Assembly: GCA_964627605.1 (NCBI GenBank) | Contig: CAZVGZ010000055.1 | Location: 1-14,188 of the forward strand | DNA length: 14,188 nt | Reading direction: 5' to 3' | Source: CAZVGZ01 sp964627605 | GTDB lineage: Bacteria; Latescibacterota; MWCZ01; CAZVGZ01 | Shown: positions 7,078 to 14,188 of the stretch, in pieces | Layout of the letters: each line of letters opens with the position of its first letter | Numbering within the stretch: the stretch's first letter is position 1 | Translations under genes and position numbers: made by a program | Notes under the pieces: generated by a model | What the model was told of the DNA's origin: nothing | Databases searched by the model: none | What the model saw: the letters and a program-made list of their open reading frames with translations, nothing else

Positions 7078-8970
7078 TCAGGTCACTTTTCTGTATTCCA
7101 CTAGCAGCGATCCGGGTATCTCCGCGACTTCAGCTCTAAAATTCGCAAACTCTTCGCCTGAGATTTTTTTGGGATTGGGGATGGTGTAGTTAGTCGCCAT
7201 CGTGACCTCGTAGACAGCTTTCCTATCAATACCGCGTAGATTGACATTGGCGGTTGGAAACGGGCTTTCGTGGCGTCTTAGGAACAGAGCAAAGCCCTGA
7301 CCCAAATCAGGGCGGTGGAACTGATAGCCGCACCAGTCGTGGGCCTCATCCGAGAGCGGAATCAGCAGGTGGAAATCTCCTAAAAACAGCGGACGCAGAC
7401 GCCTCAACTCAGCGGCACCGATTTTTGCGTCGGCGATGGGATAGTCATCGGCAAGAATGTCGGTGTAGTAGACAACACCAGTGGACATTGAGCTTCTGAA
7501 CGAGTAGGGGTCGAAAGTCCAAACCGCTGCCGTGTGGATAGGCACCCATCTCGACAGACCGGCGGTCTGACACTGCGCTCCGATCTGAAGCTTCATCCCC
7601 TCTGAGAGCGCAACAATATCTGTATAGTCGCTGCGCCATAGCGGGAAGGATCTCGACGTGGTTTCGAGATCTATCCTCCGTCCTCCGCTGGCACAGTTGT
7701 CAATCAGCAATCCTGGATGCCGCCGGACCAGTTCGTCCCACATCCAGTACAACCCTTCAATGTGTTTGGCTTCCGTGAAACCTATCTGGTCAGGTCCATC
7801 GGCCTGCTCCCAATAGGGTAGTAGCTCGATGTTGCAGTCCTGGCGGTAGATGTCCACACCGACTTCGGTGATTATCTCCGAAATCAAGTCTGTCATAAAC
7901 TCACAGGCATCGCGGTTTCCCAGATCGTACAAGAAATTGTCGCTATCGCCGTCGATAGACAGCAGATATTCAGGGTGATTTCTGTGAATATCCGTACCTG
8001 CCCTGACCCTCTCCGGCTCAAACCACAGAACAAACTTCATCCCCTTTTCGTGGGCGGCATCGGCGATGGGTTTAAGACCGTTTGGAAACCTATCCTTGCG
8101 AACTCTCCAGCTTCCTACTTCCTCCCACCAGTCTCCTCCACCACCATACCAGAGCGCATCTACCCAGAACGCCTCCAGACCAAGCTCCCCTGCGCGCTCT
8201 ACCGCCTCCAGGTGATCGGCCTCGTCCGCTTTCTGAGTGAGGTAGTAGACAAGCTGTCTTGGGTGAGCTATTGGCGGCAGCGCTGGCTCACCTTCGGATT
8301 GAGGGATGTAATGCTCCAAGAGCAGTCGCCTAATCGCGTTATCCCCTATCTCAGGCTCCGTCCCATCCCACTCCACTAACAACATTTTGGGCGTGCGAAA
8401 ACTCTCTTTCGGGCCAAGGGCGATAGAGGTTTCTGTCATCCCGGCGATCAACCGACAGCCGCTGTCATCGCGGTTCAGCTTGGACCTCCATCCCCCTGAC
8501 CAACCCACCGCGACAGTGAACCCTCCGTCGTCGGTGATTACATTAAAAAATGGCATCACGCCGTTGGATGAGCGGCCACCCATCGGTTCGAGGGTTTTCT
8601 CTTCGCCTCGCCTGATCTTGGTCGTCGTTGGCACAAAGTCGTCCATCCGACAAAGGCTGCCGTTTGCGTGACCAAGATGGAGGTCGTCATCTTCGGACAT
8701 TTCCCAGGAGAAATTCAGCGGTAGGACATCGGTGATAATTGGCGATGTCTCATCACCGTCGTTAATGAACCGCACCATCCACTCCACAACTTTGGCGTCG
8801 TCGAACTGGCGAACTGTCACTTCTACCGCCAGCTCGGTTTCGGAGTCGGAATACCTCCAACCGCCGTCGTCAATTTTCGAACGATCCCAACTGGAAAAAA
8901 CTGCGTTGGAGCTCTGGTCTCCGATAGTAAACGACAGCGGCGGCGATTGGCGGTCAAAATCCAGTTTCAT
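7078..8970 (-). CDS. GH36 family alpha-galactosidase-like glycoside hydrolase
   Basis: A complete 630-residue retaining glycosidase of clan GH-D, most likely an alpha-galactosidase acting on alpha-linked galactose in oligosaccharides. An N-terminal beta-sandwich (about 1-225) is followed by a TIM barrel starting near YYLTQKADE and containing LEAFWVDALWYGGGGDWWEEVGSW as the first catalytic-pocket stretch (read in two parts, 266-288), FVLWFEPERV (313-322), the nucleophile motif IYRQDCN with Asp378, DNCASGGRRID (424-434), and the acid/base motif WRSDYTD with Asp448. A small C-terminal beta domain ends at LLVEYRKVT. No signal peptide is seen. Start ATG 8970 has GGAGA six bases upstream. It is a little shorter than the usual 700-740-residue GH36 enzymes. 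Specificity within GH36 (galactose versus N-acetylgalactosamine or related sugars) cannot be settled by eye. Confidence 0.9.
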   Translation of the reverse strand: MKLDFDRQSPPLSFTIGDQSSNAVFSSWDRSKIDDGGWRYSDSETELAVEVTVRQFDDAKVVEWMVRFINDGDETSPIITDVLPLNFSWEMSEDDDLHLGHANGSLCRMDDFVPTTTKIRRGEEKTLEPMGGRSSNGVMPFFNVITDDGGFTVAVGWSGGWRSKLNRDDSGCRLIAGMTETSIALGPKESFRTPKMLLVEWDGTEPEIGDNAIRRLLLEHYIPQSEGEPALPPIAHPRQLVYYLTQKADEADHLEAVERAGELGLEAFWVDALWYGGGGDWWEEVGSWRVRKDRFPNGLKPIADAAHEKGMKFVLWFEPERVRAGTDIHRNHPEYLLSIDGDSDNFLYDLGNRDACEFMTDLISEIITEVGVDIYRQDCNIELLPYWEQADGPDQIGFTEAKHIEGLYWMWDELVRRHPGLLIDNCASGGRRIDLETTSRSFPLWRSDYTDIVALSEGMKLQIGAQCQTAGLSRWVPIHTAAVWTFDPYSFRSSMSTGVVYYTDILADDYPIADAKIGAAELRRLRPLFLGDFHLLIPLSDEAHDWCGYQFHRPDLGQGFALFLRRHESPFPTANVNLRGIDRKAVYEVTMATNYTIPNPKKISGEEFANFRAEVAEIPGSLLVEYRKVT

Positions 8971-9043
8971 CTCATCTCTCCAGGTCGTCTGAGTTGTGCT
9001 CGGTGCGCGTCAACGGTAGGTTTGTGATTCGGTCCGACAGAAG

Positions 9044-9056
9044 AGTAAGCGTTACT
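9044..9056. promoter_or_regulatory. Small palindrome upstream of the GH36 gene, possible operator
   Basis: AGTAA-GCG-TTACT is a perfect 5-bp dyad with a 3-base centre, 74-86 bases upstream of the GH36 start. The size and position would suit a dimeric regulator site. It also directly precedes the AGGAG of the short plus-strand ORF. The match is short, so it may be chance. Confidence 0.35.
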
Positions 9057-9078
9057 TAGGAGAACAGCTAATGGATTG

Positions 9079-9216
9079 ATGGCACCAGCACATGTCTCTG
9101 AATTAGACACCACTCTGACCATCGGCAACAACGTAATGCCTGGCGCAAAAATAGAAAGGCTCGCTCACATCTCAGAACTCGTGGAAACCCTGGGCAACTA
9201 TCCGGTCGGCGGTTGA
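9079..9216 (+). pseudogene. 45-codon ORF or coding relic in the gap between two hydrolase genes
   Basis: An ATG at 9079 opens 45 codons reading MAPAHVSELDTTLTIGNN, then VMPGAKIERLAHISELVE, ending at TGA 9214-9216. The composition looks coding, and the same frame continues after the stop with LHIEDGLQS before losing sense. A strong AGGAG (9057-9062 region) lies 8 bases before another ATG at 9071 whose ORF is only two codons; that ORF ends in TGATG overlapping this start. I do not recognise the product. It may be a remnant of a lost gene or a translationally coupled small ORF; the former seems likelier given other relics in the window. Confidence 0.25.
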
Positions 9217-9251
9217 TCCCAAGAAAAGCCGCTTCATATCGAAGACGGACT

Positions 9252-11312
9252 TCAATCGACGGGATCTTCACACGGCACGATCAACACCGCCGCCTCGAAC
9301 GATTTCAGATCAAACCCGGCGTTCACACTCCCGGAGTAGCCAGCGGAACCGATTTCGTCGGTCGTACCGTCCTGCCGCTGCAGGATTATAGGTCCATTCG
9401 TCTTTCTACCATATATTTCTGGATCAAGCCTAATCTCCACACCCCCACCATCCCCATCGTAATCTGCAACAGCCACCGCCAGACCAGACCTGGAGTGATA
9501 GACTCCAGCCGCCGGTTGCAGACCAGACACCTCAAGCCGGTCATCGAACCCGCACTGAATCAGATATTCGGCGCATCGTGCCCTCAGGTCGCCAAGTTGA
9601 TTCACACGCTCGCCGAACTCTGGATATGCCGCCAGAGATTTTTCGGCCATTCCGGTAGTCAGGGCCACCTGAAACCCCAAAGCAAACGCACGGTTGAGGG
9701 TTTCAGGCTGCCTGTCTACAACCCAGCAGTGGAGTGTTTCTGGAAGTGTGTACCTTATCACTTCAGGCTTGAGCGACGCCCACGCCCAGTTCCAGGTCAT
9801 GTCCAGATACTGAAGCCCGAACAGGTCTGTGGTTTCACCAAGGACATAGGCGTCAGGATCGCTGCTGCGGATGGTATCAGCAGCTTTTGAAAACCACTCA
9901 AGCGCTGCGATATGCGTGTCATCAGGGCTTGCATGGCCGTGGTCTTCAGATAGGCATGGCTGGTAGTCGAATGCCTGATCGATAAAGAGCGATGTAAACC
10001 CCAAATCGAGGGCTACCTGCGTCAGATCGTAGGCCCGTTTGCGAAATGTTTCTGGTTTCTGACAGAGAGCAACGCCCCTCTGCCCCAAGTAGCTCGTGCG
10101 AAACGACGCGTGGGTCGAACTGACATTCGACCACTCATCGCTCATCGGCGCGCAGTGTAGAGTCCTCTGCACCTGTTCCTCGCCGATACTACGGTAGAGC
10201 GATGAATACTCGCGTATCAGTCTGTAGTTAAGCAGCACCGAGACGTTGGCACCCAGTTTTTTGGACTCTGACAGGCCCTGTTTTAGATCATCCAGACTCT
10301 GCGACGGATCGAACTCCTCAAAAAAATCGCCATCGTCAGGGCGCAGATACACCCCTGCGATGGGGTCCCAAACGCACAGGTCAGATACGCCGTATTTGAG
10401 CCCATCCTGAGCGAGCTTTGGGATGTCGGTAAACCTGTAGTTGGGCTGCCCATCAAAGTTTCTGAGCTGGATGATCTGTAGACCCATACTCATAGCGAGG
10501 CGGCGAGGCGGTTTGGGCGGCGCCCATCTCGGTGCAAGCCACCTACGAAAACGGTCTGCCGTTTGATGCCAGTCGCCATCATGCGCCGCTATCCCCACCG
10601 CAGGCGAGCGCCAGGTGGTTCCAGGCCGTACGAACGGAAAATGCACCCACGCGAACCCGAACCTGTGTCCGTCAGGCTCAGGATCGAGGTTGGTCAACAG
10701 CATCCCACCCAAGTTCGGCTGCTCCTGGTAGCAGATCAATGACACCCCTCCTTTGCCACCTGATACGTCAAAGAACGGAAGCTGCATGTTCAGGTACGGA
10801 ACGAACTCCCTACGGGTAACACCTGAAAGGTTGTACCCGATGGTCTCTTTTCCTTGTTTCTTCACCGACATGGGCATTACACCACAAAGCCCTTCGGATT
10901 CTTCTGGACCATCCCATCCACCAACCCAAGGGAAATGAACCTCGTGCAGTCGGTCACTACTGTAGTTAACTATTTCCATTTCAAACCGCGCCTCTGAGTC
11001 ACTATCCGGCAGCTCCACATAGACGGTCGCCCTTACAGGCAGAACGTCTCCGCGCACCGAAAGCCCAGCGAATTCGATAGTCAGCCGCTGCCCGCCAGGA
11101 ACTCGACTGACAACCATTTCTGGCTGAGAGGATTCGTGGGAGTCTGCGCTTCTTGATCGCCACAGCGGTTCTGGAGCGATCACCCGGAACAGCCGTCCGG
11201 CACCATCGAGATATTGGCGGTTTTTCCTACGATCCAGCAGCCCCGTCAGACCGCCTGTCGCTCGGTCAAACGTGAAACGGACGTGGCTGTTCTCCAGATG
11301 GATATCGTTCAT
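9252..11312 (-). CDS. Putative glycoside hydrolase, DUF6259-like
   Basis: A 686-residue protein that looks like a carbohydrate-active enzyme with an N-terminal beta-sandwich (about 1-260) resembling the galactose-mutarotase-like fold, a TIM barrel (about 275-560) and a small C-terminal beta domain. It resembles proteins annotated with DUF6259, whose substrates are mostly unknown. Candidate catalytic acids at strand ends are Asp445 in SLFIDQAFDY and Glu493 in YVLGETTDLFG; Asp316 in LCVWDPIAGVY is another conserved-looking acid. I chose ATG at 11312 because GGGGA stands 6 bases upstream and the product then starts MNDIHLENSHVRFTFD, a typical sandwich start; an upstream in-frame start at 11384 adds 24 residues without such character. 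It precedes the GH36 gene on the same strand by 281 bases and diverges from the amidohydrolase gene. Hydrolase role is inferred from fold and context. Confidence 0.75.
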   Translation of the reverse strand: MNDIHLENSHVRFTFDRATGGLTGLLDRRKNRQYLDGAGRLFRVIAPEPLWRSRSADSHESSQPEMVVSRVPGGQRLTIEFAGLSVRGDVLPVRATVYVELPDSDSEARFEMEIVNYSSDRLHEVHFPWVGGWDGPEESEGLCGVMPMSVKKQGKETIGYNLSGVTRREFVPYLNMQLPFFDVSGGKGGVSLICYQEQPNLGGMLLTNLDPEPDGHRFGFAWVHFPFVRPGTTWRSPAVGIAAHDGDWHQTADRFRRWLAPRWAPPKPPRRLAMSMGLQIIQLRNFDGQPNYRFTDIPKLAQDGLKYGVSDLCVWDPIAGVYLRPDDGDFFEEFDPSQSLDDLKQGLSESKKLGANVSVLLNYRLIREYSSLYRSIGEEQVQRTLHCAPMSDEWSNVSSTHASFRTSYLGQRGVALCQKPETFRKRAYDLTQVALDLGFTSLFIDQAFDYQPCLSEDHGHASPDDTHIAALEWFSKAADTIRSSDPDAYVLGETTDLFGLQYLDMTWNWAWASLKPEVIRYTLPETLHCWVVDRQPETLNRAFALGFQVALTTGMAEKSLAAYPEFGERVNQLGDLRARCAEYLIQCGFDDRLEVSGLQPAAGVYHSRSGLAVAVADYDGDGGGVEIRLDPEIYGRKTNGPIILQRQDGTTDEIGSAGYSGSVNAGFDLKSFEAAVLIVPCEDPVD

Positions 11313-11510
11313 CACATATCCCCGTAGTTGGCGTTTTCGTCTCGACGGCGGCCACCAAGAAACATCGGTGTAGCCCGCTGCCATCCCAAGGTACTGGCGG
11401 CGACGCAGGAGAAGAGTTGATAATCGGCTTGCGTTGCTTCAAATTCAAGGGGTGACTTAAGATTCACGTCACGATATACCGAAATAGTGTGAGACTTCAC
11501 TGGCGGCCAC
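11313..11510. promoter_or_regulatory. Divergent spacer between DUF6259-like and amidohydrolase genes
   Basis: About 198 bases between two divergent starts, so at least one promoter should be here. GTGAC (11453-11457 region) and GTCAC form a 5-bp inverted repeat around 11 bases, and a 16-base stretch AGTGTGAGACTTCACT has matching 4-base ends a few bases before the amidohydrolase start. I could not identify a convincing -35/-10 pair on either strand. Confidence 0.35.
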
Positions 11511-12818
11511 ATGCTCCCCAAAAACCCCAACGCAGCAGTAATCAGGGCATCAGCGCTCTGGGATGGCACCGGAGCGCCGGTCGTCACGGATGCTGTTTTG
11601 GCGATTGATGACGGTCGAATAGTCGCCGTTGGAAAATGGGATGACCAGTTCATAGGCGGTGCCCCGCCGACAGTAGAGTTTTCAGGCGTTACTCTTCTGC
11701 CAGCGCTCATCGACGCGCATGTTCATCTCTCGGACGACCTGTGGACGTGGAACGGCCTTCTGGCAAACGGGATAGCAGCGGTAAGGGATACCGGAAACCG
11801 ATACCAGCCCCTCCTCACAGCGCGTCAGCAACGTCTCGACGACGGATCGTCGCGTCCGATAATAAAGACACTCGGCCCGCTTCTTGATGGCGATCCTCCC
11901 CACTGGCCCCACGCCGCGTGCCCGCTAACCGAAAACGATGACGTTGAAGCGGTTGTAGATCGCCTCATAGAGCAGGGCGTCGATGGGCTCAAAACCTATG
12001 TAAACGCGCAGTCCTGGTTGGTAGAGCGCGTCGTCAACCGCGCCAGATATCACGGAAAGAGAGTTTCGTGCCATTCAGGAGCGACGCCAACCTCGACTGC
12101 GCTCGACCTGGGGATGGGCTGCATTGAACACGCGTTCTGCCTCGATGTTCTTGCGCCTGATGAGAGCTGGAGTACCATTAGCGCCGATTCCGAGCGAGTC
12201 AGCCAACTTATCGACCGGTTTCTCAACGCCGGCGCGTGGTTCTGCCCTACTTTGGCGGTCATGGAGGCGGTGCAGCATGGTTGGGGCCCACTATTCTGGG
12301 CGACGTATCCTGACGACAGCTATCCCAAACACGTCAGCGATTGGCTCAAGATGGTCATAGATGGAGCGCAGAGCCGCACCTCTGATGAGACTACAGAAGC
12401 GGCAGCGAGTTTGGAGCAGATGAAAAAGGTTGTGCGTTGTTTCAGCGAAGCTGGTGTACCGATGATGGCAGGATCGGACATGCCGTTTGTCCCGGCGGGC
12501 ACAGGGCTTCACCGTGAACTAGAGCTTCTTGTGGATGCCGGAATTCCGAACGACCAGGCTATGATGATGGCGACTTCGATTCCAGCAACTTATTTGGGCC
12601 TGCAGGACGAAGTCGGTACGCTCACCGTAGGCGCGTCCGCAGACGTGATAGCGGTCAGAGGCAACCCGCTTTCAGACATCACAGCCATCGGACATATGGA
12701 GGCTATATGGAGCGAAGGGGAAAGGCTGGACCTGGAAGAGTTGAAGACTAAATCAAAATCCGATTTTGATGTTGAACCGACGGGTTTTGATGGCACGCCG
12801 TTCGGAATGCGAGATTAG
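11511..12818 (+). CDS. Amidohydrolase superfamily metal-dependent hydrolase
   Basis: A complete 435-residue amidohydrolase of the imidazolonepropionase / dipeptidase-like group, a TIM-barrel enzyme with a dinuclear metal centre flanked by a small beta-sandwich. Visible ligands are His70 and His72 in LIDAHVHL, the likely carboxylated Lys161 in GVDGLKTYV, His188 in VSCHSG, His207 in CIEHAF, and Asp323 in AGSDMPF. The terminal sandwich returns with GTLTVGASADVIAVRGNPL (369-387), as in the family. The last 30 residues (TKSKSDFDVEPTGFDGTPF and on) form an unusual polar tail. The start ATG 11511 has only GGCGG close by, a weak ribosome site; no better in-frame start is evident. It diverges from the DUF6259-like gene. 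Substrate could be a cyclic amide, a dipeptide or another C-N or ester bond; the sequence does not decide. Confidence 0.9.
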   Translation: MLPKNPNAAVIRASALWDGTGAPVVTDAVLAIDDGRIVAVGKWDDQFIGGAPPTVEFSGVTLLPALIDAHVHLSDDLWTWNGLLANGIAAVRDTGNRYQPLLTARQQRLDDGSSRPIIKTLGPLLDGDPPHWPHAACPLTENDDVEAVVDRLIEQGVDGLKTYVNAQSWLVERVVNRARYHGKRVSCHSGATPTSTALDLGMGCIEHAFCLDVLAPDESWSTISADSERVSQLIDRFLNAGAWFCPTLAVMEAVQHGWGPLFWATYPDDSYPKHVSDWLKMVIDGAQSRTSDETTEAAASLEQMKKVVRCFSEAGVPMMAGSDMPFVPAGTGLHRELELLVDAGIPNDQAMMMATSIPATYLGLQDEVGTLTVGASADVIAVRGNPLSDITAIGHMEAIWSEGERLDLEELKTKSKSDFDVEPTGFDGTPFGMRD

Positions 12819-12871
12819 CCGCGCAGTGAGCAAATTCGAGCAGGCTCAGCTTAGATTCTACGCCGGGTAAC

Positions 12872-12888
12872 AGTTCTAGCGAAGAACT
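12872..12888. repeat. 5-bp inverted repeat after the amidohydrolase gene
   Basis: AGTTC (12872-12876) and GAACT (12884-12888) are complementary around 7 bases. It lies in the 90-base gap after the amidohydrolase stop. No T-run follows, so a terminator is not supported; it is recorded as a weak hairpin. Confidence 0.3.
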
Positions 12889-12908
12889 TCGTCATCCTGG
12901 AGAGCGAT

Positions 12909-13253
12909 GTGTCAATACCGTGGTGGGAAAAACCGCTCCGTGTATATCAGCCAAATCTGCGTCTCATCGACGGGATGAAAGACCCCAAGGAGCTGGTTGA
13001 CGAGGCGCAATATCTGTCGGCCAACTTGAGAGTGGTCAACGCAGGTGGCGCTTTTGCGTTCTACAACACAAATCTCGACTGCCAGGTCGCTGTGTCACCT
13101 CTAAATGGCGATCTCTTTGATGACGTATTACAAATCGCCCACGATCGGGATATCCGTGTCGTTGCGCGGCTGGAAGTGAGCGTCAAACTCAAGCGATCTA
13201 CGACAGCTACCCCAACTGGTGCTACTCAGACGATGATGGCACCCCGATACTAG
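12909..13253 (+). pseudogene. Glycosidase-like relic, N-terminal fragment before a frameshift
   Basis: GTG at 12909 with GGAG 6 bases upstream starts a frame reading IPWWEKPLRVYQPNLRLID, ALSANLRVV-type strand sequence and IAHDRDIRVVARLEVS. This pattern (W-W-x-K-P-L-R-V-x-Q-P-N-L, later H-D-R-x-I-R-x-x-A-R) matches the N-terminus of TIM-barrel glycosidase-like proteins that I recall from sugar-degrading uncultivated bacteria. After about 13180 the frame loses sense (KLKRSTTATPTGATQ) and ends at 13253, while the sense continues in another frame (next entry). A single-base deletion near 13176-13183 explains this. The gene is therefore broken unless a sequencing error is responsible. The ribosome site and start remain good, which implies recent decay. 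Confidence 0.7.
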
Positions 13254-13624
13254 ATCGCGGTCACTACCCGACATGCATCAACGGAATTGGATTCCTGGAG
13301 CAGCGAGGTAGAGAAATGAATGAGACTAACACCGCTCACCCAGCGAAAGTGCACTATATCAACCCAGATGTCGAAAAACCTCAGCAACCGGCCAATGACG
13401 GTACCTGCTACGACGCATCAATCCCAGACACACTGGACATCGCCCATAGGGCGTCGCTATCGGTAAACGCGTTGACTGAGTGCACCGATCCTGACAATGC
13501 GTTAGGAGAGATCACATCAGGCTTTTCGGTAAGCAATGAGCTAACAAACCCGATCGGCTGCAACGTAAAATGGGAAGGCCAAGACGCCCACTGGATGCCT
13601 GCGGACGCCTGCGACCTGTTCTAA
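13181..13624 (+). pseudogene. Glycosidase-like relic, continuation after the frameshift
   Basis: In the frame shifted by one base relative to the previous fragment, sense resumes with RQTQAIYDSYPNWCYSDDDG, then YPTCINGIGF, matching the expected continuation of the barrel. This frame runs through ATG 13316 (an ORF of 102 codons, preceded by AGG 8 bases away) to TAA at 13622-13624. Further on come IPDTLDIAHRASLSVNALTE and NELTNPIGCNVKWEGQD, which look like later and C-terminal parts of such proteins. Full relatives would be several hundred residues longer, so large internal stretches, probably including the catalytic acids, appear deleted. The fragment could still be translated from 13316 but is unlikely to be an active enzyme. 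Its stop overlaps the stop of the convergent sulfotransferase gene. Confidence 0.6.
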
Positions 13625-14188
13625 CCAGCCGCGTCTGTCAGCTCGTAGCCGTACCTGATCATCTCGTCGTGGAAAATCGGGAAGTCGTACTGCTCGTCTG
13701 ACGTCTTCCAGCGTCCGACAGCCTCAGGTTTTACCGGTATCTTGGCCATTGGAATGCCAAGAAAATCTTCGAGCTTTTTGAGCGTCTCGTCCTGCTTCAA
13801 AACAAAATCCTCGAAGCGGAGCTCTAGCAGATGCCGAGGCGCTGGTGTCGCATTATAGATTTTGCACTGATACTTCCAACTGATCGCCCGGCGCTCCTGC
13901 TCATTCTCGGTGTGGTCATACGGCACACCGAAATCAGCCAGGTCGTCTGTGAAGTGACCGCCTAGAATGCTGTCTCGGGGGTCGCGAACCCAGAATATGT
14001 ATCGTATCTGAGGGAATATTCTCACAATCCAGGGATAGATCAGCGTCGTTTCAGGTAGCTTCCATCCGCGATTGGGCGAACTACTACTCATAACCGATTC
14101 GAGAAACGACATCACCAGTCGCTCGAACTCAGCGTCGATGGTCATTGTGTGCAGACTCTCAAAATCCCACTTCATATTGCCCAAGTAC
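13621..14188 (-). CDS. Sulfotransferase family protein, partial (N-terminus beyond right edge)
   Basis: A PAPS-dependent sulfotransferase, which transfers sulfate to a hydroxyl or amine of a sugar, lipid or small molecule. The frame stays open to the right edge of the window (188 codons seen), and the N-terminal P-loop-like 5'-phosphosulfate-binding motif is not present in the visible part, so the gene begins outside. Visible marks are WKLPETTLIYPWIVRIFPQ, the 3'-phosphate-binding strand and helix IFWVRDPRDSILGG, the helper motif LRFEDFV followed by LKKLEDFLGIP, and the closing GRWKTSDEQ and IRYGYEL typical of the family C-terminus. An in-frame TTG at 14184 and ATG at 14175 are not likely the real start. 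Its TAG (13621-13623) overlaps the TAA of the plus-strand relic. Acceptor unknown. Confidence 0.88.
   Translation of the reverse strand, partial: YLGNMKWDFESLHTMTIDAEFERLVMSFLESVMSSSSPNRGWKLPETTLIYPWIVRIFPQIRYIFWVRDPRDSILGGHFTDDLADFGVPYDHTENEQERRAISWKYQCKIYNATPAPRHLLELRFEDFVLKQDETLKKLEDFLGIPMAKIPVKPEAVGRWKTSDEQYDFPIFHDEMIRYGYELTDAAG

Noticed and set aside
9213..9890. 225-codon plus-strand ORF
   Set aside because: It is antisense to the C-terminal part of the DUF6259-like gene and has no ribosome site or motif.
11312..11710. 132-codon minus-strand ORF overlapping the amidohydrolase start and the divergent spacer
   Set aside because: Its first half is antisense to the amidohydrolase N-terminal sandwich, and the translation shows no known domain. 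A small gene confined to the spacer part is not excluded but has no support.
1..14188. CRISPR array, tRNA, rRNA, insertion sequence or phage genes
   Set aside because: I saw no regularly spaced direct repeats, no cloverleaf-like or conserved rRNA stretches, and no transposase or phage motifs in the translated frames.

Overview
This is a bacterial window with long intergenic gaps, base composition slightly above half G+C by eye, and GTG or TTG starts next to ATG. No single gene fixes the phylum. The mix is a GH2 beta-mannosidase, a GH36 alpha-galactosidase, a Gfo/Idh/MocA oxidoreductase, a large OPT-like membrane protein of the DUF6785/DUF6784 type, a sulfotransferase and several decayed glycosidase-type fragments. 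That mix recalls uncultivated sugar-degrading lineages such as Poribacteria, Latescibacterota or Planctomycetes relatives. This placement is an inference from gene content only.

Layout. (1) From about 4345 leftwards, a minus-strand set of four genes reads in order: Gfo/Idh/MocA dehydrogenase, ThrH-like HAD phosphatase, HIT-family protein, GH2 beta-mannosidase. The last runs off the left edge of the window, so its C-terminus is missing. (2) A 308-base divergent spacer (4346-4653) separates this set from a plus-strand gene for a 659-residue polytopic membrane protein. (3) A small plus-strand relic at 6709-7077 follows. (4) Two minus-strand sugar-hydrolase genes come next: GH36 alpha-galactosidase (7078-8970) and, upstream of it, a DUF6259-like putative glycoside hydrolase (9252-11312). 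They are separated by 281 bases that hold a small palindrome and a short ORF. (5) Diverging from the latter is a metal-dependent amidohydrolase (11511-12818, plus). (6) A frameshifted, shrunken glycosidase-type relic (12909-13624, plus) meets, stop to stop, the 3' end of a sulfotransferase gene (13621 to right edge, minus) whose N-terminus lies outside the window.

How the genes may work together. Beta-mannosidase, alpha-galactosidase, a third TIM-barrel hydrolase and an NAD(P)-dependent sugar oxidoreductase around one large permease suggest use of a galactose- and mannose-containing glycan or glycoside. The permease is a guess for uptake, because there is no SusCD pair, ABC or PTS transporter in the window. 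ThrH and HIT look like housekeeping passengers in the operon.

The clearest oddity is decay. One locus shows an evident single-base frameshift and one an apparent in-frame stop inside protein-like sequence. Two gaps carry weaker coding-like scraps. Several short inverted repeats sit in the spacers. I saw no tRNA, rRNA, CRISPR array, insertion sequence or convincing Rho-independent terminator.
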